From contig JADJWD010000005.1 of NCBI GenBank assembly GCA_016716535.1, positions 372,001 to 436,000 on the forward strand: 64,000 bases of DNA, given 5' to 3'. The stretch's first letter is position 1; each line of letters starts with the position of its first letter. The translations under genes and the position numbers were made by a program. Source of the DNA: Betaproteobacteria bacterium (GTDB lineage: Bacteria > Pseudomonadota > Gammaproteobacteria > Burkholderiales > Burkholderiaceae_C). A model generated the notes under the pieces. That model had not been told where the DNA came from, ran no database searches, and saw only the letters and a program-made list of their open reading frames with translations. This document shows positions 44,114 through 52,844 of this stretch, piece by piece.

Positions 44114-45154
44114 CTACGGCAACACCCGCAGCTCGCGCACGAAGCGTGTCGTGTAGGTCTTCGCGAGCGCGACCTTCTTCGGGTCGAGCAGCTTCTGCGC
44201 GACGAGCATGTCGTAGGTGCGCTTCATGCGCTCGTCGGTGATGACGCCGATGCCGTGCTTCGCAGCGTCGCCGCCGGTGACCATGCCGGTGCGCTTCAGC
44301 AGCGCGATGGCGTGCGTGATGCGGTCGTCGGTCATCTGCGGGTTGTCGCGCTTGATCAGCGCGTTGGCCTTTGTGATGTCCGCCGCATCGCCTTGCAGAT
44401 AGCTCTTCCAGCCGAGCATGCTGGCGCGCACGAAGGCGGCGACGGCGCGTTCGCGCTCGCGCACCGTCTTGGCCATGCAGACGATCGTCGTCGAGTACGG
44501 CGGCCAGCCGTGGTCGGCGAGCAGGAAGACGGTGGGCTTGAAGCCGCCTTCCTTTTCGATCGAGTACGGCTCGCTCGTCAGGTAGCCCTGCTGCACGGCG
44601 TTCTTGTCGGCGAGGAACGCCTGGTTGTTGAAGGTGTACGGCCGCGTCACCGCGTCGTCGAGCCGGTAGGTGCTCTTCAACCACGGCCAGAAGGTCGTGT
44701 AGGCGGGTGTCGCGAGCAGGAAGGTCTTGCCGCGCAGGTCTTCGATGCGGTTTACGACGCCCGGGTGGCCGATCATCACGATGGCGTCCTTCTGGAACGC
44801 CGCGGCCACCGTCACCGCCTCGATGCCCTGCTCGTGCGCCGAGAGCGTCTGCACGTCGAAGCCCATGATGCAGTCGGCCTGGCCGGCGGCCATCAGCTGC
44901 ATGCTGTTGACCTGCGGGCCGCCCATGCGGATCGTCACGTCCAGGCCCGCGTCGCGGTACAGGCCCGTGGCCAGCGCCTGGTAGAAGCCGCCGTGCTCGG
45001 CCTGCGCGAACCAGTTGGTGACGAAGGTGAACTTCTGCGGCGGCGTCTGCGCAGCGGCCGGGCCGGCCAGGGCCAGCAGCAAAGCCAGGGATCCGGCCGC
45101 GGCGACGCGCCGCCGGCGCCACGATGTGGCGGCGGTGGAAGGGGACATGGGCAA
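44114..45154 (-). CDS. NMT1/THI5-like ABC transporter substrate-binding protein
   Basis: 346 residues with an N-terminal signal peptide (RRRRVAAAGSLALLLALAGP then AAAQTPPQ). The mature protein has the type II binding-protein fold of the NMT1/SsuA group: FVTNWFAQAEHGGFYQALAT, GLYRDAGLDVTIRMGGPQVN, QADCIMGFDVQTLSAHEQG, TYTTFWPWLKS-like and CMAKTVRERERAVAAFVRAS. Such proteins bind pyrimidine/thiamine precursors, riboflavin-like or sulfonate-type ligands; FAQAEHGGFYQA is the wording seen in ThiY/pyrimidine-type proteins. No permease or ATPase gene adjoins it, so either the partners lie elsewhere or it is an orphan. Confidence 0.85.
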   Translation of the reverse strand: MPMSPSTAATSWRRRRVAAAGSLALLLALAGPAAAQTPPQKFTFVTNWFAQAEHGGFYQALATGLYRDAGLDVTIRMGGPQVNSMQLMAAGQADCIMGFDVQTLSAHEQGIEAVTVAAAFQKDAIVMIGHPGVVNRIEDLRGKTFLLATPAYTTFWPWLKSTYRLDDAVTRPYTFNNQAFLADKNAVQQGYLTSEPYSIEKEGGFKPTVFLLADHGWPPYSTTIVCMAKTVRERERAVAAFVRASMLGWKSYLQGDAADITKANALIKRDNPQMTDDRITHAIALLKRTGMVTGGDAAKHGIGVITDERMKRTYDMLVAQKLLDPKKVALAKTYTTRFVRELRVLP

Positions 45155-45258
45155 CCTCTAACGCAAGCCGGGCGAAAGACAGTCGCCCGCAGTCGCGCCC
45201 GGGGTGGGCGCGGGGCGCAGCATAGCGAGCCGGGGGCCGGCTCGCGAAACGTGCGTGC

Positions 45259-45771
45259 TCAGGCCAGCGGCGGCGCGCCGCGCAGCAGTGCCAGCGCGGT
45301 GGGGAAGGCGGCGCCGTGCTCGGCCAGCATGTGCGTCGTGACGAGTATCGCGAAGTCGCGCCAGCGCTCGAATTCGAGCGGCGCCGACTCCGCGGCCCAC
45401 GGCCCGCCGGCGGCGAGGTCGGCCATCGCCGGGCGGCTCTGGCTCCAGCCGCGCGCAATCAAGTCGTGCTCGGCTTCCAGCCGCGCGGCCAGCGCGATGC
45501 CGCCGCGCCCGCCCAGGCGGCGCAGCACCGGGAACAGCAGCCGTTCCTCGCGGGCGCGGTGCGCCGGCTCGTCGCCGTCGAACAACTCGACGATGCGCGC
45601 GGCGTCGGCGCGGCAGCGCGCGTCGGGCGTCTGCGCCACCGTCAGCCGCGGCACCAGCCCACGCAGCACGTCGAGCATCTGCTCGATGCGCTCGTGCTCG
45701 CCATCCAGCGCCGCGATGGCCGGCTCGTCGGCCAGCGCGTCGTGGTGGGGGCGAGGCGTCGTGTAGGGCAT
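45259..45771 (-). CDS. Hemerythrin-like domain protein
   Basis: 170 residues in a four-helix bundle with the histidine/glutamate pattern of the HHE cation-binding family: LDGEHERIEQMLDVLRGLVP, EPAHRAREERLLFPVLRRLG, EAEHDLIARGWSQ and LVTTHMLAEHGAAFPTAL. Hemerythrin-type di-iron proteins in denitrifiers bind or sense O2 or NO. It is the last gene of the leftward group d1-like, TonB receptor, hemerythrin. The 98-base gap before it has GCGTTCGC-type repeats (about 45810-45846). Start 45771 is the first ATG that precedes the fold. Confidence 0.8.
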   Translation of the reverse strand: MPYTTPRPHHDALADEPAIAALDGEHERIEQMLDVLRGLVPRLTVAQTPDARCRADAARIVELFDGDEPAHRAREERLLFPVLRRLGGRGGIALAARLEAEHDLIARGWSQSRPAMADLAAGGPWAAESAPLEFERWRDFAILVTTHMLAEHGAAFPTALALLRGAPPLA

Positions 45772-45869
45772 CGGGCTCGGGGTCGTTCGATGGCGCGGTC
45801 GCTTTGGCTTCGCTTGCGTTCGCGTGCGTTCGCTGGCGTTCGCTTCTGTGGGCTTGGCGTCCCAGCCGC

Positions 45870-47932
45870 TCACCAGCGGCCGCGCAGCGTCAGCCGCCAG
45901 GTGCGCGGCGCCTCGGCCCAGGTGAAGAGCGGTGAACGTTCGGCCAAGCTCTGGTCGGCGAGGTTGCTGACGCCGAGTTCCAGGTCGAGATGACGGTCGA
46001 GCTGGCGGCCGAACGATGCGGCCGTCGACGTGAGCGACGGCACCTCCTGCGCGGGCTGCCCGGCCACCGCGGCGGCGAGCAGCTGAGAGCCGACGTGGTC
46101 GACACGAGCACGCGCATGCCATGGGCCCTGGGCCCAATGGACGTGCACGCCGGCCGCGGTGCGCGGGCGCCGCTCGAGTTGCGCGCCGTGGCCGTCTTCG
46201 GCATCGAGCCACTGCCAGTTGCCGCCGAGCGTGAAGCTGCCCAGCCGCCAGGTGCCGGCCAGCTCGAGGCCCTGCAAGTTGGCGCGCTCGAGGTTGGCGT
46301 AGATGTACTGCGCGCGCCCGGCCACGGTGCCGAGGAAGCGCGGCACGATCAGCTGCTTGACGCGGTTCTTGAACAGCATCGCCGTGAAGCCGACGTCGGC
46401 GCGGTCGTAGCCGGCGCCGATCTCGTACGCGTTGCTCGTTTCCGGCTGCAGTGACGGATCGGAGAAGAACGTGTTCGGGCCCTCGTCCTCGGCGTAGCCG
46501 GGGGCGATCTGCTTGAGCGTCGGGGGCTTGTAGCCGCGGCTCGCGCCGCCCTTGACGCTCCACTGCGGCGCCACGCGCCACACGGCGTACAGGCGCGGGC
46601 TCCAGACGTTGCCGAAGCCTCGTGGTCGTCGAAGCGCAGGCCGCCGCTCAGGTCGACGCTGGGGGCGAGGCTGTACTCGTCGTGCGCGTAGATCGAGCGG
46701 TGCTCGAACGAGCCGCGGCCGCCGGGCAGCGCGGTGTTCGACAGCCGCTCGCGCCGGCCCTCGAAGCCGGCGACCAGCAGGTGAGCGGCCGCCGGGCGGC
46801 CCGAGACCTGGCCGTCGATCACGTCGTCGGCCACCGCGTTGGAGCGCAGTGCGGCGACGCCGGCGGTGCGCGAGTTCGTCATCGCGAGGTGGCTGCCGTA
46901 GGCGGCGAGCTGGCTGCGCCACTCGCCGCTGCCGGGCCAGTCGGCGAACCAGCTGAGCGCGCCCATGCTGCGGCGGATGTCGGTGTCGCTCAGGTAGACG
47001 CGGCGCAGGCCGCTCCTCTCGACCGCGTGGCCGAAGCGCTCTTCGCGGCCGGTGCGGCCGTCGAACTCGAGGCGGTGGTTCGTGGCCAGGTCCCAGGCGA
47101 CGCGCACGCCGCCCTCGTGGCGGTAGCGGCCTTCCAGTTCGGAGATGCGCGGGTCGGCCTCGGAGGCGACGGCGCTGCGCCGCGAATCGACGGCGACGAG
47201 GGCGATGCGCAGGCCCTCGCCAAGCGGCCCGGAGACACGCGCCGCGGCGCGATGGCCACTGCCGCCGCGCCCGCCGTCGGCACGCGAGCCTTCGGTCGTG
47301 ACGCTGCCTTCGAGCTTGTTGGCCGGCGCGCGCGTGACGATCTGCAGCACGCCGCCCAATGCGTCGGCACCGTACAGCGCCGACAGCGGCCCGCGCACGA
47401 CCTCGACGCGTTCGATCTCCTCGGGCGCCACCCAGCCGAGCTGGAAGTCGGAGTGGCCGATGATGCCGTCGCTGGCGCCCAGGCGCCGGCCATCGACGAG
47501 GTACAGCGTGTGCCGGCTTTCCATGCCGCGCAGCGCAAGCGTCTTGCGCCCGCCGATCGTGCGGCCGAAGAGGGTGATGCCTTGCTCGCCGCGCAGCGCT
47601 TCGAGCAGGTCGTCGGCGCCGAGTTGCTCGATGCGCTCGCGCGGCACGACGCTGATCGCGGCCGGCGCATCGACGAGCGCCATCGCGTGCCGCGTCGCGG
47701 AGATCACGACGACTTGCGACGATGCGGCGGCGGCGGCCGACGCCGCGGCCGATGTGTCAGCCGGTGATGCCGTGGTGGTGGTGGAAGGAGACGAAGCCGC
47801 CGCTGCTGCAGCGGGCGGCGCATCGGAAGAGGGGGTGGACGCGCCGGGCGTTTGCGCTTGTGCGGCGGCAAATGCGGCCACGCAACAGCTGCCCAGCAGC
47901 ACGTCGATGGCGCGGCGAATGGACGTATTCAT
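45870..47932 (-). pseudogene. TonB-dependent outer-membrane receptor, single frameshift
   Basis: BtuB/CirA-type receptor of about 687 residues if one base is restored. Residues 1-27 are a signal peptide, then a Ser/Ala/Thr link, the plug (VVVISATRHAMALVDAPAAI, LRGMESRHTLYLVDGRRLGA, ERVEVVRGPLSALYGADALG) and the barrel to the conserved C-terminal aromatic (RTWRLTLRGRW). The upstream frame reads to GGLRFDDHEA at about 46617; the rest (FGNVWSPRLYAVWRVAPQWS...GYKPPTLKQIAPGYAEDEGP) is in the neighbouring frame. GAGGCTTCGG instead of the expected GAGGCCTTCGG fits loss of one C. Either a true inactivating indel or a sequencing error. Likely ligands for the class are cobalamin, siderophores or heme. 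Confidence 0.82.
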
Positions 47933-47944
47933 GATGTCGGCACG

Positions 47945-48688
47945 TTAAGGGGCCGCGCACGCCCATCTCCTTGAAGCAGTTTGGGTTTGCGTGAGGTGTG
48001 CGGGCGCGGCACGGCTTGCGGGCACGTCGCGCGCCGAAGTTTGAGATGACGCAACCGCCGGTGCCGGCGTCGTCGTTTGATGTGCCTCAAACGCCGCGCG
48101 CACACGCGATGCAGGCAAGCCCGCGATGCGGCGGCGCACGTCGAGGTTGATGACGTGGCCTTCGCCACTGCCGGCCGGTGGCGCTGCGCCGAGCGCCCAG
48201 GCTTCGGCCTCGTGCGCATCGAACACGAACTGCGCCAGCGGCTCGGGCAACGTCGTGCGCCTGATGCCGAGGAAGCCGCGCCGCGGCACACCTTCGCCGA
48301 AGCGATAGTCGTGCACGAGGCCGTCGTAGATATCCTCGGCATGCGGGTCGTACGAGATCTCCCACAACTCGGCGAGATCGGCCGGCGCGACGACGAAGCT
48401 GCGCCGCTTCGGTGCCGTGCGCAGCGCGGCGATGCGCGTGGCGACGCGGCCGTCGCGCGACAGCGGGCGCAGCGTGTGCACCGGCTCGCCGCGCGCCGCG
48501 TCGAGCACCACCAGGCACGGCGGCTCGGGCTGCGCGACGAGCACGTAGCGGCCGTCGCCGCTGGTGGCCTGCAGTGGCACTGCACCTTCGTCGGGGGCGG
48601 CCGCATGTACCGCAGCCACGAAGGTGCCTAACGCCAAAGTTGACAAGAACGCCAGGCATGTCCATGTCCTGGCCCAACGCATGCCCAT
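47945..48688 (-). CDS. Cytochrome-d1-like (NirF/NirS-type propeller) protein, truncated
   Basis: About 247 residues with a signal peptide (TWTCLAFLSTLALGTFVAAV HAAA). The mature part (YVLVAQPEPPCLVVLDAARG, SFVVAPADLAELWEISYDPH, EDIYDGLVHDYRFGEGVPRR GFLGIRRTTLPEPL, HVINLDVRRRIAGLP) matches the cytochrome-d1 beta-propeller family to which NirS and NirF belong. After RRRIAGLP the family sequence stops and a low-complexity Ala/Thr/Pro tail follows, so more than half of the propeller is missing. Function cannot be the full d1 reaction. The start at 48688 (or 48682) is preferred because a farther upstream ATG would lie before the predicted transcription start from the FNR-type box. It ends 12 bases before the TonB receptor start, so the two should be co-transcribed. 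Confidence 0.7.
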   Translation of the reverse strand: MGMRWARTWTCLAFLSTLALGTFVAAVHAAAPDEGAVPLQATSGDGRYVLVAQPEPPCLVVLDAARGEPVHTLRPLSRDGRVATRIAALRTAPKRRSFVVAPADLAELWEISYDPHAEDIYDGLVHDYRFGEGVPRRGFLGIRRTTLPEPLAQFVFDAHEAEAWALGAAPPAGSGEGHVINLDVRRRIAGLPASRVRAAFEAHQTTTPAPAVASSQTSARDVPASRAAPAHLTQTQTASRRWACAAP

Positions 48689-48724
48689 GACGGCGATGCT
48701 CGCGGGCCGCAAGCCGTCGCGTCC

Positions 48725-48738
48725 TTGAACGCGATCAA
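48725..48738. promoter_or_regulatory. FNR-type box in the nap/d1-like divergent region
   Basis: TTGAACGCGATCAA matches TTGAT-N4-ATCAA with one mismatch. At -41.5 the nap transcript would start near 48773 (AAGAAT at the -10 position) and the opposite transcript near 48690. It may serve both directions. Confidence 0.6.
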
Positions 48739-48885
48739 GGAATCACCTGTTGCGCGGGCGAAGAATGACTGTTATGCGCTGGCCCCGGCCGGTGCCACGA
48801 AGATCCCACGAAGATCCCCGCGCGACGACGCAGCGAACAGAAGAACACAACAACACACCAGGGCCCGGTGAGGAGGCCGACCACC

Positions 48886-49191
48886 ATGAACATCTCCAGT
48901 GTCGTCGTGCATGCGCGTGCCGAAGACGCCGCACGCGTGCAAACCGAACTCGCGGCCTGGCCGGGCGTGGAAGTGCCCGCCGCCGCGCCCGATGGACGCC
49001 TCGTCGTCACCATCGATGCCGCCTCCGACCGCGAGGCCGGCGAAATCTACGACCGCATCCGCACGCTGGAAGGCGTGATGTCGGTCGCCCTCGTCTACCA
49101 CCACTTCGAGCCCGGCGAATCGGCCGGCGAATTCGAGGCCGGTTCCATCGATGCCCGCATGCCCCAGGAGGAGGCTCGTCATGACCACTGA
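48886..49191 (+). CDS. napD: NapD, maturation chaperone of periplasmic nitrate reductase
   Basis: 101 residues, beta-alpha-beta fold: MNISSVVVHARAEDAARVQT, DGRLVVTIDAASDREAGEIY, LEGVMSVALVYHHFEP. NapD binds the Tat signal of NapA and holds back its export until the molybdenum cofactor is in place. Shine-Dalgarno AGGAGG at 48871-48876. It overlaps napA by 11 bases. It is the first gene of the operon; there is no napF or napE before it. Confidence 0.95.
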   Translation: MNISSVVVHARAEDAARVQTELAAWPGVEVPAAAPDGRLVVTIDAASDREAGEIYDRIRTLEGVMSVALVYHHFEPGESAGEFEAGSIDARMPQEEARHDH

Positions 49192-51757
49192 TGTGCAACA
49201 ACGACCCGTCCACGTGCTGTCGCGCCGCGACTTCATCAAGCACAAGGCCGCTGCCGCCGCGGCGGCCGCTGCCGGCGTCGCGCTGCCGGCCGCGCCGGCG
49301 CTGGCGCAGGCCCCCGCCGGCGCCGACGGCGTGCGCTGGGACAAGGGCGTGTGCCGCTACTGCGGCACCGGCTGCGGCGTGCTCGTCGGCGTCAAGGACG
49401 GGCGCATCGTCGCCACGCAAGGCGACCCCGACGCGCCGGTCAACAAGGGCCTGAACTGCGTCAAGGGCTACTTCCTCGCGAAGATCCAGTACACGACCGA
49501 CCGCCTGACGACGCCGCTGTTGCGCATGAAGGACGGCAAGTACGACAAGAACGGCGAGTTCGCGCCGATCAGCTGGACGCAGGCCTTCGACATCATGGAG
49601 CAGAAGGCCAAGGCGGTGCTGAAGGCCAAGGGCCCCACCGGCATCGGCATGTTCGGCTCGGGCCAGTGGACGGTGTGGGAAGGCTACGCCGCCAACAAGC
49701 TGATGAAGGCGGGCTTCCGCAGCAACAACATCGACCCCAACGCGCGCCACTGCATGGCCAGCGCCGTGTTCGGCTTCATCCGCACCTTCGGCGCCGACGA
49801 GCCGATGGGCTGCTACGACGACGCCGAGCATGCCGACGCCTTCGTGCTGTGGGGCAGCAACATGGCCGAGATGCACCCCATCCTGTGGAGCCGCATCACG
49901 AACCGGCGCCTGACGGCCAAGCACGTGAAGGTGCACGTGCTGTCGACCTACTCGCACCGCTCGTGCGAGGTGGCCGATGCCGAGCTGATCTTCAAGCCGC
50001 AGACGGACCTCGCGATCCTCAACTACATCTGCAACCACATCATCACCAGTGGCGCGGTCAACGAGGACTTCGTCAAGAAGCACGTGACGTTCCAGAAGGG
50101 CGTCACCGATATCGGCTACGGCCTGCGCCCCAACCACCCGCTCGAGCAGGTGGCGGGCAACAACGGCTACCCCGGCCCCGACGGCAAGCCCAAGGGCAAC
50201 CCGATGGCCGCAAGCCCGATCTCGTTCGACGAGTTCAAGGCCTTCGTCAGCACCTACACGCTCGACTACACCGCGCAACTGAGCGGCGTGCCCAAGGACA
50301 AGCTCGAGGCGCTCGCGAACCTGTACGCCGACCCGAAGACCAAGGTCACCAGCTACTGGACCATGGGCTTCAACCAGCACACGCGCGGCACGTGGGTCAA
50401 CAACATGATCTACAACGTGCACCTGCTGGTGGGCAAGATCAGCGAGCCGGGCAACAGCCCGTTCAGCCTGACCGGCCAGCCCAGCGCCTGCGGCACCGCG
50501 CGCGAGGCGGGCACGTTCGCGCACCGGCTGCCGGCCGACCTGCTGATCGCCAACCCGCAGCACCGCGAGATCGCCGAGCGCATCTGGGCCGTGCCGCCGG
50601 GCACGCTGCGCGGCGAGGTCGGCTTCCACGCGGTGCAGCAAGACCGCATGCTCAAGGACGGCGTCCTCAACTTCTACTGGACGACCACCACCAACAACAT
50701 GCAGGCCGGGCCGAACCTGAACCAGGAGCGCTACCCCGGCTTCCGCGACGCGCGCAACTTCATCGTCGTGTCGGACGCCTATCCGACGCTGACGGCGCTG
50801 TCGGCCGACCTCATCCTGCCGAGCGCCATGTGGATGGAGAAGGAAGGCGCCTACGGCAACGCCGAGCGGCGCGGCCAGTTCTGGCGCCAGCAGGTCGCGC
50901 CCCCGGGCCAGGCGAAGAGCGACCTGTGGCAGTACATCGAGTTCAGCAAGCGCTTCAAGACCGAAGACGTGTGGCCGGCCGACCTGCTGGACAAGCACCC
51001 GCAGTACAAGGGCAAGACGCTGTACGACGTGCTGTACGGGCGGCCCGAAGTCGCGCAGTGGCCCAAGGCCGAGGCGGCACGCGTCAACGCGCACGCCTGG
51101 GGCGGCTACACGAACGACGAGACCGAGGCGTTCGGCTTCTACGTGCAGAAGGGCTTGTTCGAGGAGTACCGCAAGTTCGGCCTCGGCAAGGCCAAGGACC
51201 TGGGCGAGTTCGACCACTACCACCGCGTGCGCGGCCTGCGCTGGCCGGTCGTCAACGGCAAGGAAACGCTGTGGCGCTACCGCGAGGGTTATGACCCGTA
51301 CGTGAAGACCGGCGAGGGCGTGCGCTTCTACGGCAAGCCCGACGGCAAGGCGACGATCTTCGCGCTGCCGTACCAGCCCGCGGCCGAGAGCCCGGACAAC
51401 GAGTACGACCTGTGGCTGTGCACGGGCCGCGTGCTCGAGCACTGGCACACCGGCACGATGACGCGCCGCGTGCCCGAGCTCTATCGCGCCTTCCCCGATG
51501 CCGTCGTGTGGATGCACCCGAAGGACGCCGAGAAGCGCGGCATGAAGCACGGCGACCCGGTCAAGGTGATCAGCCGCCGCGGCGAGGTGCAGTTGCGCGT
51601 CAACACGCGCGGCCGCAACCGCATGCCCGAGGGCCTCGTCTTCATGCCGTTCTTCGACGAGCACCGGCTCGCGAACAAGCTCACGCTGGACGCGACCTGC
51701 CCGATCAGCAAGGAGACCGACTTCAAGAAGTGCGCCGTCAAGGTGGTAAAGGCATAA
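49181..51757 (+). CDS. napA: Periplasmic nitrate reductase catalytic subunit NapA
   Basis: 858 residues. A Tat signal (SRRDFIKHKAAAAAAAAAGV) directs the folded enzyme to the periplasm. A [4Fe-4S] cluster is bound by C58, C61, C65 and C93 (CRYCGTGCGV; NCVKGYF). The molybdenum-bis-MGD ligand is C191 in ARHCMASAV. Further MGD-binding segments: MGFNQHTRGTWVNNMIYNVH, PFSLTGQPSACGTAREAGTF and CTGRVLEHWHTGTMTRRVPE. Reduces nitrate to nitrite, taking electrons from NapB. The ATG at 49181 follows AGGAGGAGG. A 118-base gap separates it from napG. Confidence 0.98.
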   Translation: MTTDVQQRPVHVLSRRDFIKHKAAAAAAAAAGVALPAAPALAQAPAGADGVRWDKGVCRYCGTGCGVLVGVKDGRIVATQGDPDAPVNKGLNCVKGYFLAKIQYTTDRLTTPLLRMKDGKYDKNGEFAPISWTQAFDIMEQKAKAVLKAKGPTGIGMFGSGQWTVWEGYAANKLMKAGFRSNNIDPNARHCMASAVFGFIRTFGADEPMGCYDDAEHADAFVLWGSNMAEMHPILWSRITNRRLTAKHVKVHVLSTYSHRSCEVADAELIFKPQTDLAILNYICNHIITSGAVNEDFVKKHVTFQKGVTDIGYGLRPNHPLEQVAGNNGYPGPDGKPKGNPMAASPISFDEFKAFVSTYTLDYTAQLSGVPKDKLEALANLYADPKTKVTSYWTMGFNQHTRGTWVNNMIYNVHLLVGKISEPGNSPFSLTGQPSACGTAREAGTFAHRLPADLLIANPQHREIAERIWAVPPGTLRGEVGFHAVQQDRMLKDGVLNFYWTTTTNNMQAGPNLNQERYPGFRDARNFIVVSDAYPTLTALSADLILPSAMWMEKEGAYGNAERRGQFWRQQVAPPGQAKSDLWQYIEFSKRFKTEDVWPADLLDKHPQYKGKTLYDVLYGRPEVAQWPKAEAARVNAHAWGGYTNDETEAFGFYVQKGLFEEYRKFGLGKAKDLGEFDHYHRVRGLRWPVVNGKETLWRYREGYDPYVKTGEGVRFYGKPDGKATIFALPYQPAAESPDNEYDLWLCTGRVLEHWHTGTMTRRVPELYRAFPDAVVWMHPKDAEKRGMKHGDPVKVISRRGEVQLRVNTRGRNRMPEGLVFMPFFDEHRLANKLTLDATCPISKETDFKKCAVKVVKA

Positions 51758-51875
51758 GGGCCACGCCCGGGCGACCGCTGCTGCGCGCCCGGTGCCGCGG
51801 TGCACGCCGCGGCGCCGCGGGGCGGCATGCCGGCGGTGCCACCGGGCGACCAGCAGGGCTACCCGAGTGACTGAC

Positions 51876-52844
51876 ATGCAAGACCCGGCCGCCAGGCGCG
51901 CACGCCGCCGTTTCCTGCTCGACACCGCCAAGGGTGCGTGCGGGGCCGGCGCCGTCGGGCTGATGCTCGCGTTGCAGGCGCGCCAGGCGCGCGCGCTGCC
52001 GCCGCTGGCCATCCGCCCGCCGGGCGCGCTGGCCGAGGCCGACTTCGCCGCCGCCTGCGTGCGCTGCGGGCTGTGCGTGCGCGACTGCCCGTACGACATC
52101 CTGACGCTCGCGACACCCGAGCAGCCGGTGGCGACCGGCACGCCGTACTTCGTGGCACGCGACAAGCCGTGCGAGATGTGCGAGCACATCCCGTGTGTCG
52201 TTGCCTGCCCCACCGGTGCGCTCGACCATGCGCTCGTCGAGATCACGAAGGCCAAGATGGGCCTGGCGGTGCTCGTCGACCAGGAGAACTGCCTCAACTT
52301 CCTCGGCCTGCGCTGCGACATCTGCTACCGCGTCTGCCCGGTCATCGACAAGGCGATCACGCTCGAGCAGCAGCTCAACGCACGCACCGGCAAGCACGCC
52401 CTCTTCATCCCCGTCGTGCACAGCGACGCGTGCACCGGCTGCGGCAAGTGCGAGAAGGCCTGCCCGCTGGAAGTGGCGGCGATCAAGGTCTACCCGGTCG
52501 ACCTCGCCAAGGGCGAGCCCGGCCGGCACTACCGGCTCGGCTGGGTCGAGAAGGACAAGGCCGGCGCGCCGCTCGTCGCGCCCGAGCCCGAACACCGCTA
52601 CAACCTGCCCGAAGGCATGCGCTACGAGCCGGGCAAGGGGCTCTCGGTCGACCCGGGCGGTGCGGCTTCGGCGCCTGAGCAAACACAGCTGCCGGCGCCA
52701 GCCGCCGCGCCGGTGAGCCCCGTGGCTCCGAACGCATCTGCGGCGTCTTCGCCCGCGGGCACGCGGCCCGCACCGGCCACGCGCGTCACACCCAGCGCGC
52801 CGCCCGCACCGACGCCGCGCGCGCTGCAAGGAGACAAGCTGTGA
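51876..52844 (+). CDS. napG: NapG, periplasmic ferredoxin-type protein
   Basis: 322 residues of the MauM/NapG family. The N-terminus RRARRRFLLDTAKGACGAGA is a Tat-type export signal. Four [4Fe-4S] cysteine groups follow: CVRCGLCVRDCP, CEMCEHIPCVVACP, LRCDICYRVCP and CTGCGKCEKACP. It forms with NapH a quinol dehydrogenase that feeds electrons to the Nap system. The C-terminal about 70 residues are a Pro/Ala-rich tail not typical of NapG. Start 51876 is used; a GTG nine bases upstream is possible. Its stop overlaps the GTG start of napH. Confidence 0.94.
   Translation: MQDPAARRARRRFLLDTAKGACGAGAVGLMLALQARQARALPPLAIRPPGALAEADFAAACVRCGLCVRDCPYDILTLATPEQPVATGTPYFVARDKPCEMCEHIPCVVACPTGALDHALVEITKAKMGLAVLVDQENCLNFLGLRCDICYRVCPVIDKAITLEQQLNARTGKHALFIPVVHSDACTGCGKCEKACPLEVAAIKVYPVDLAKGEPGRHYRLGWVEKDKAGAPLVAPEPEHRYNLPEGMRYEPGKGLSVDPGGAASAPEQTQLPAPAAAPVSPVAPNASAASSPAGTRPAPATRVTPSAPPAPTPRALQGDKL

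Noticed and set aside
44114..45154. NMT1-type binding protein as a nitrate-binding NrtA
   Set aside because: The nitrate-respiration neighbourhood is suggestive, but the motifs fit the thiamine-precursor/pyrimidine group better and there is no NrtB/NrtD partner.
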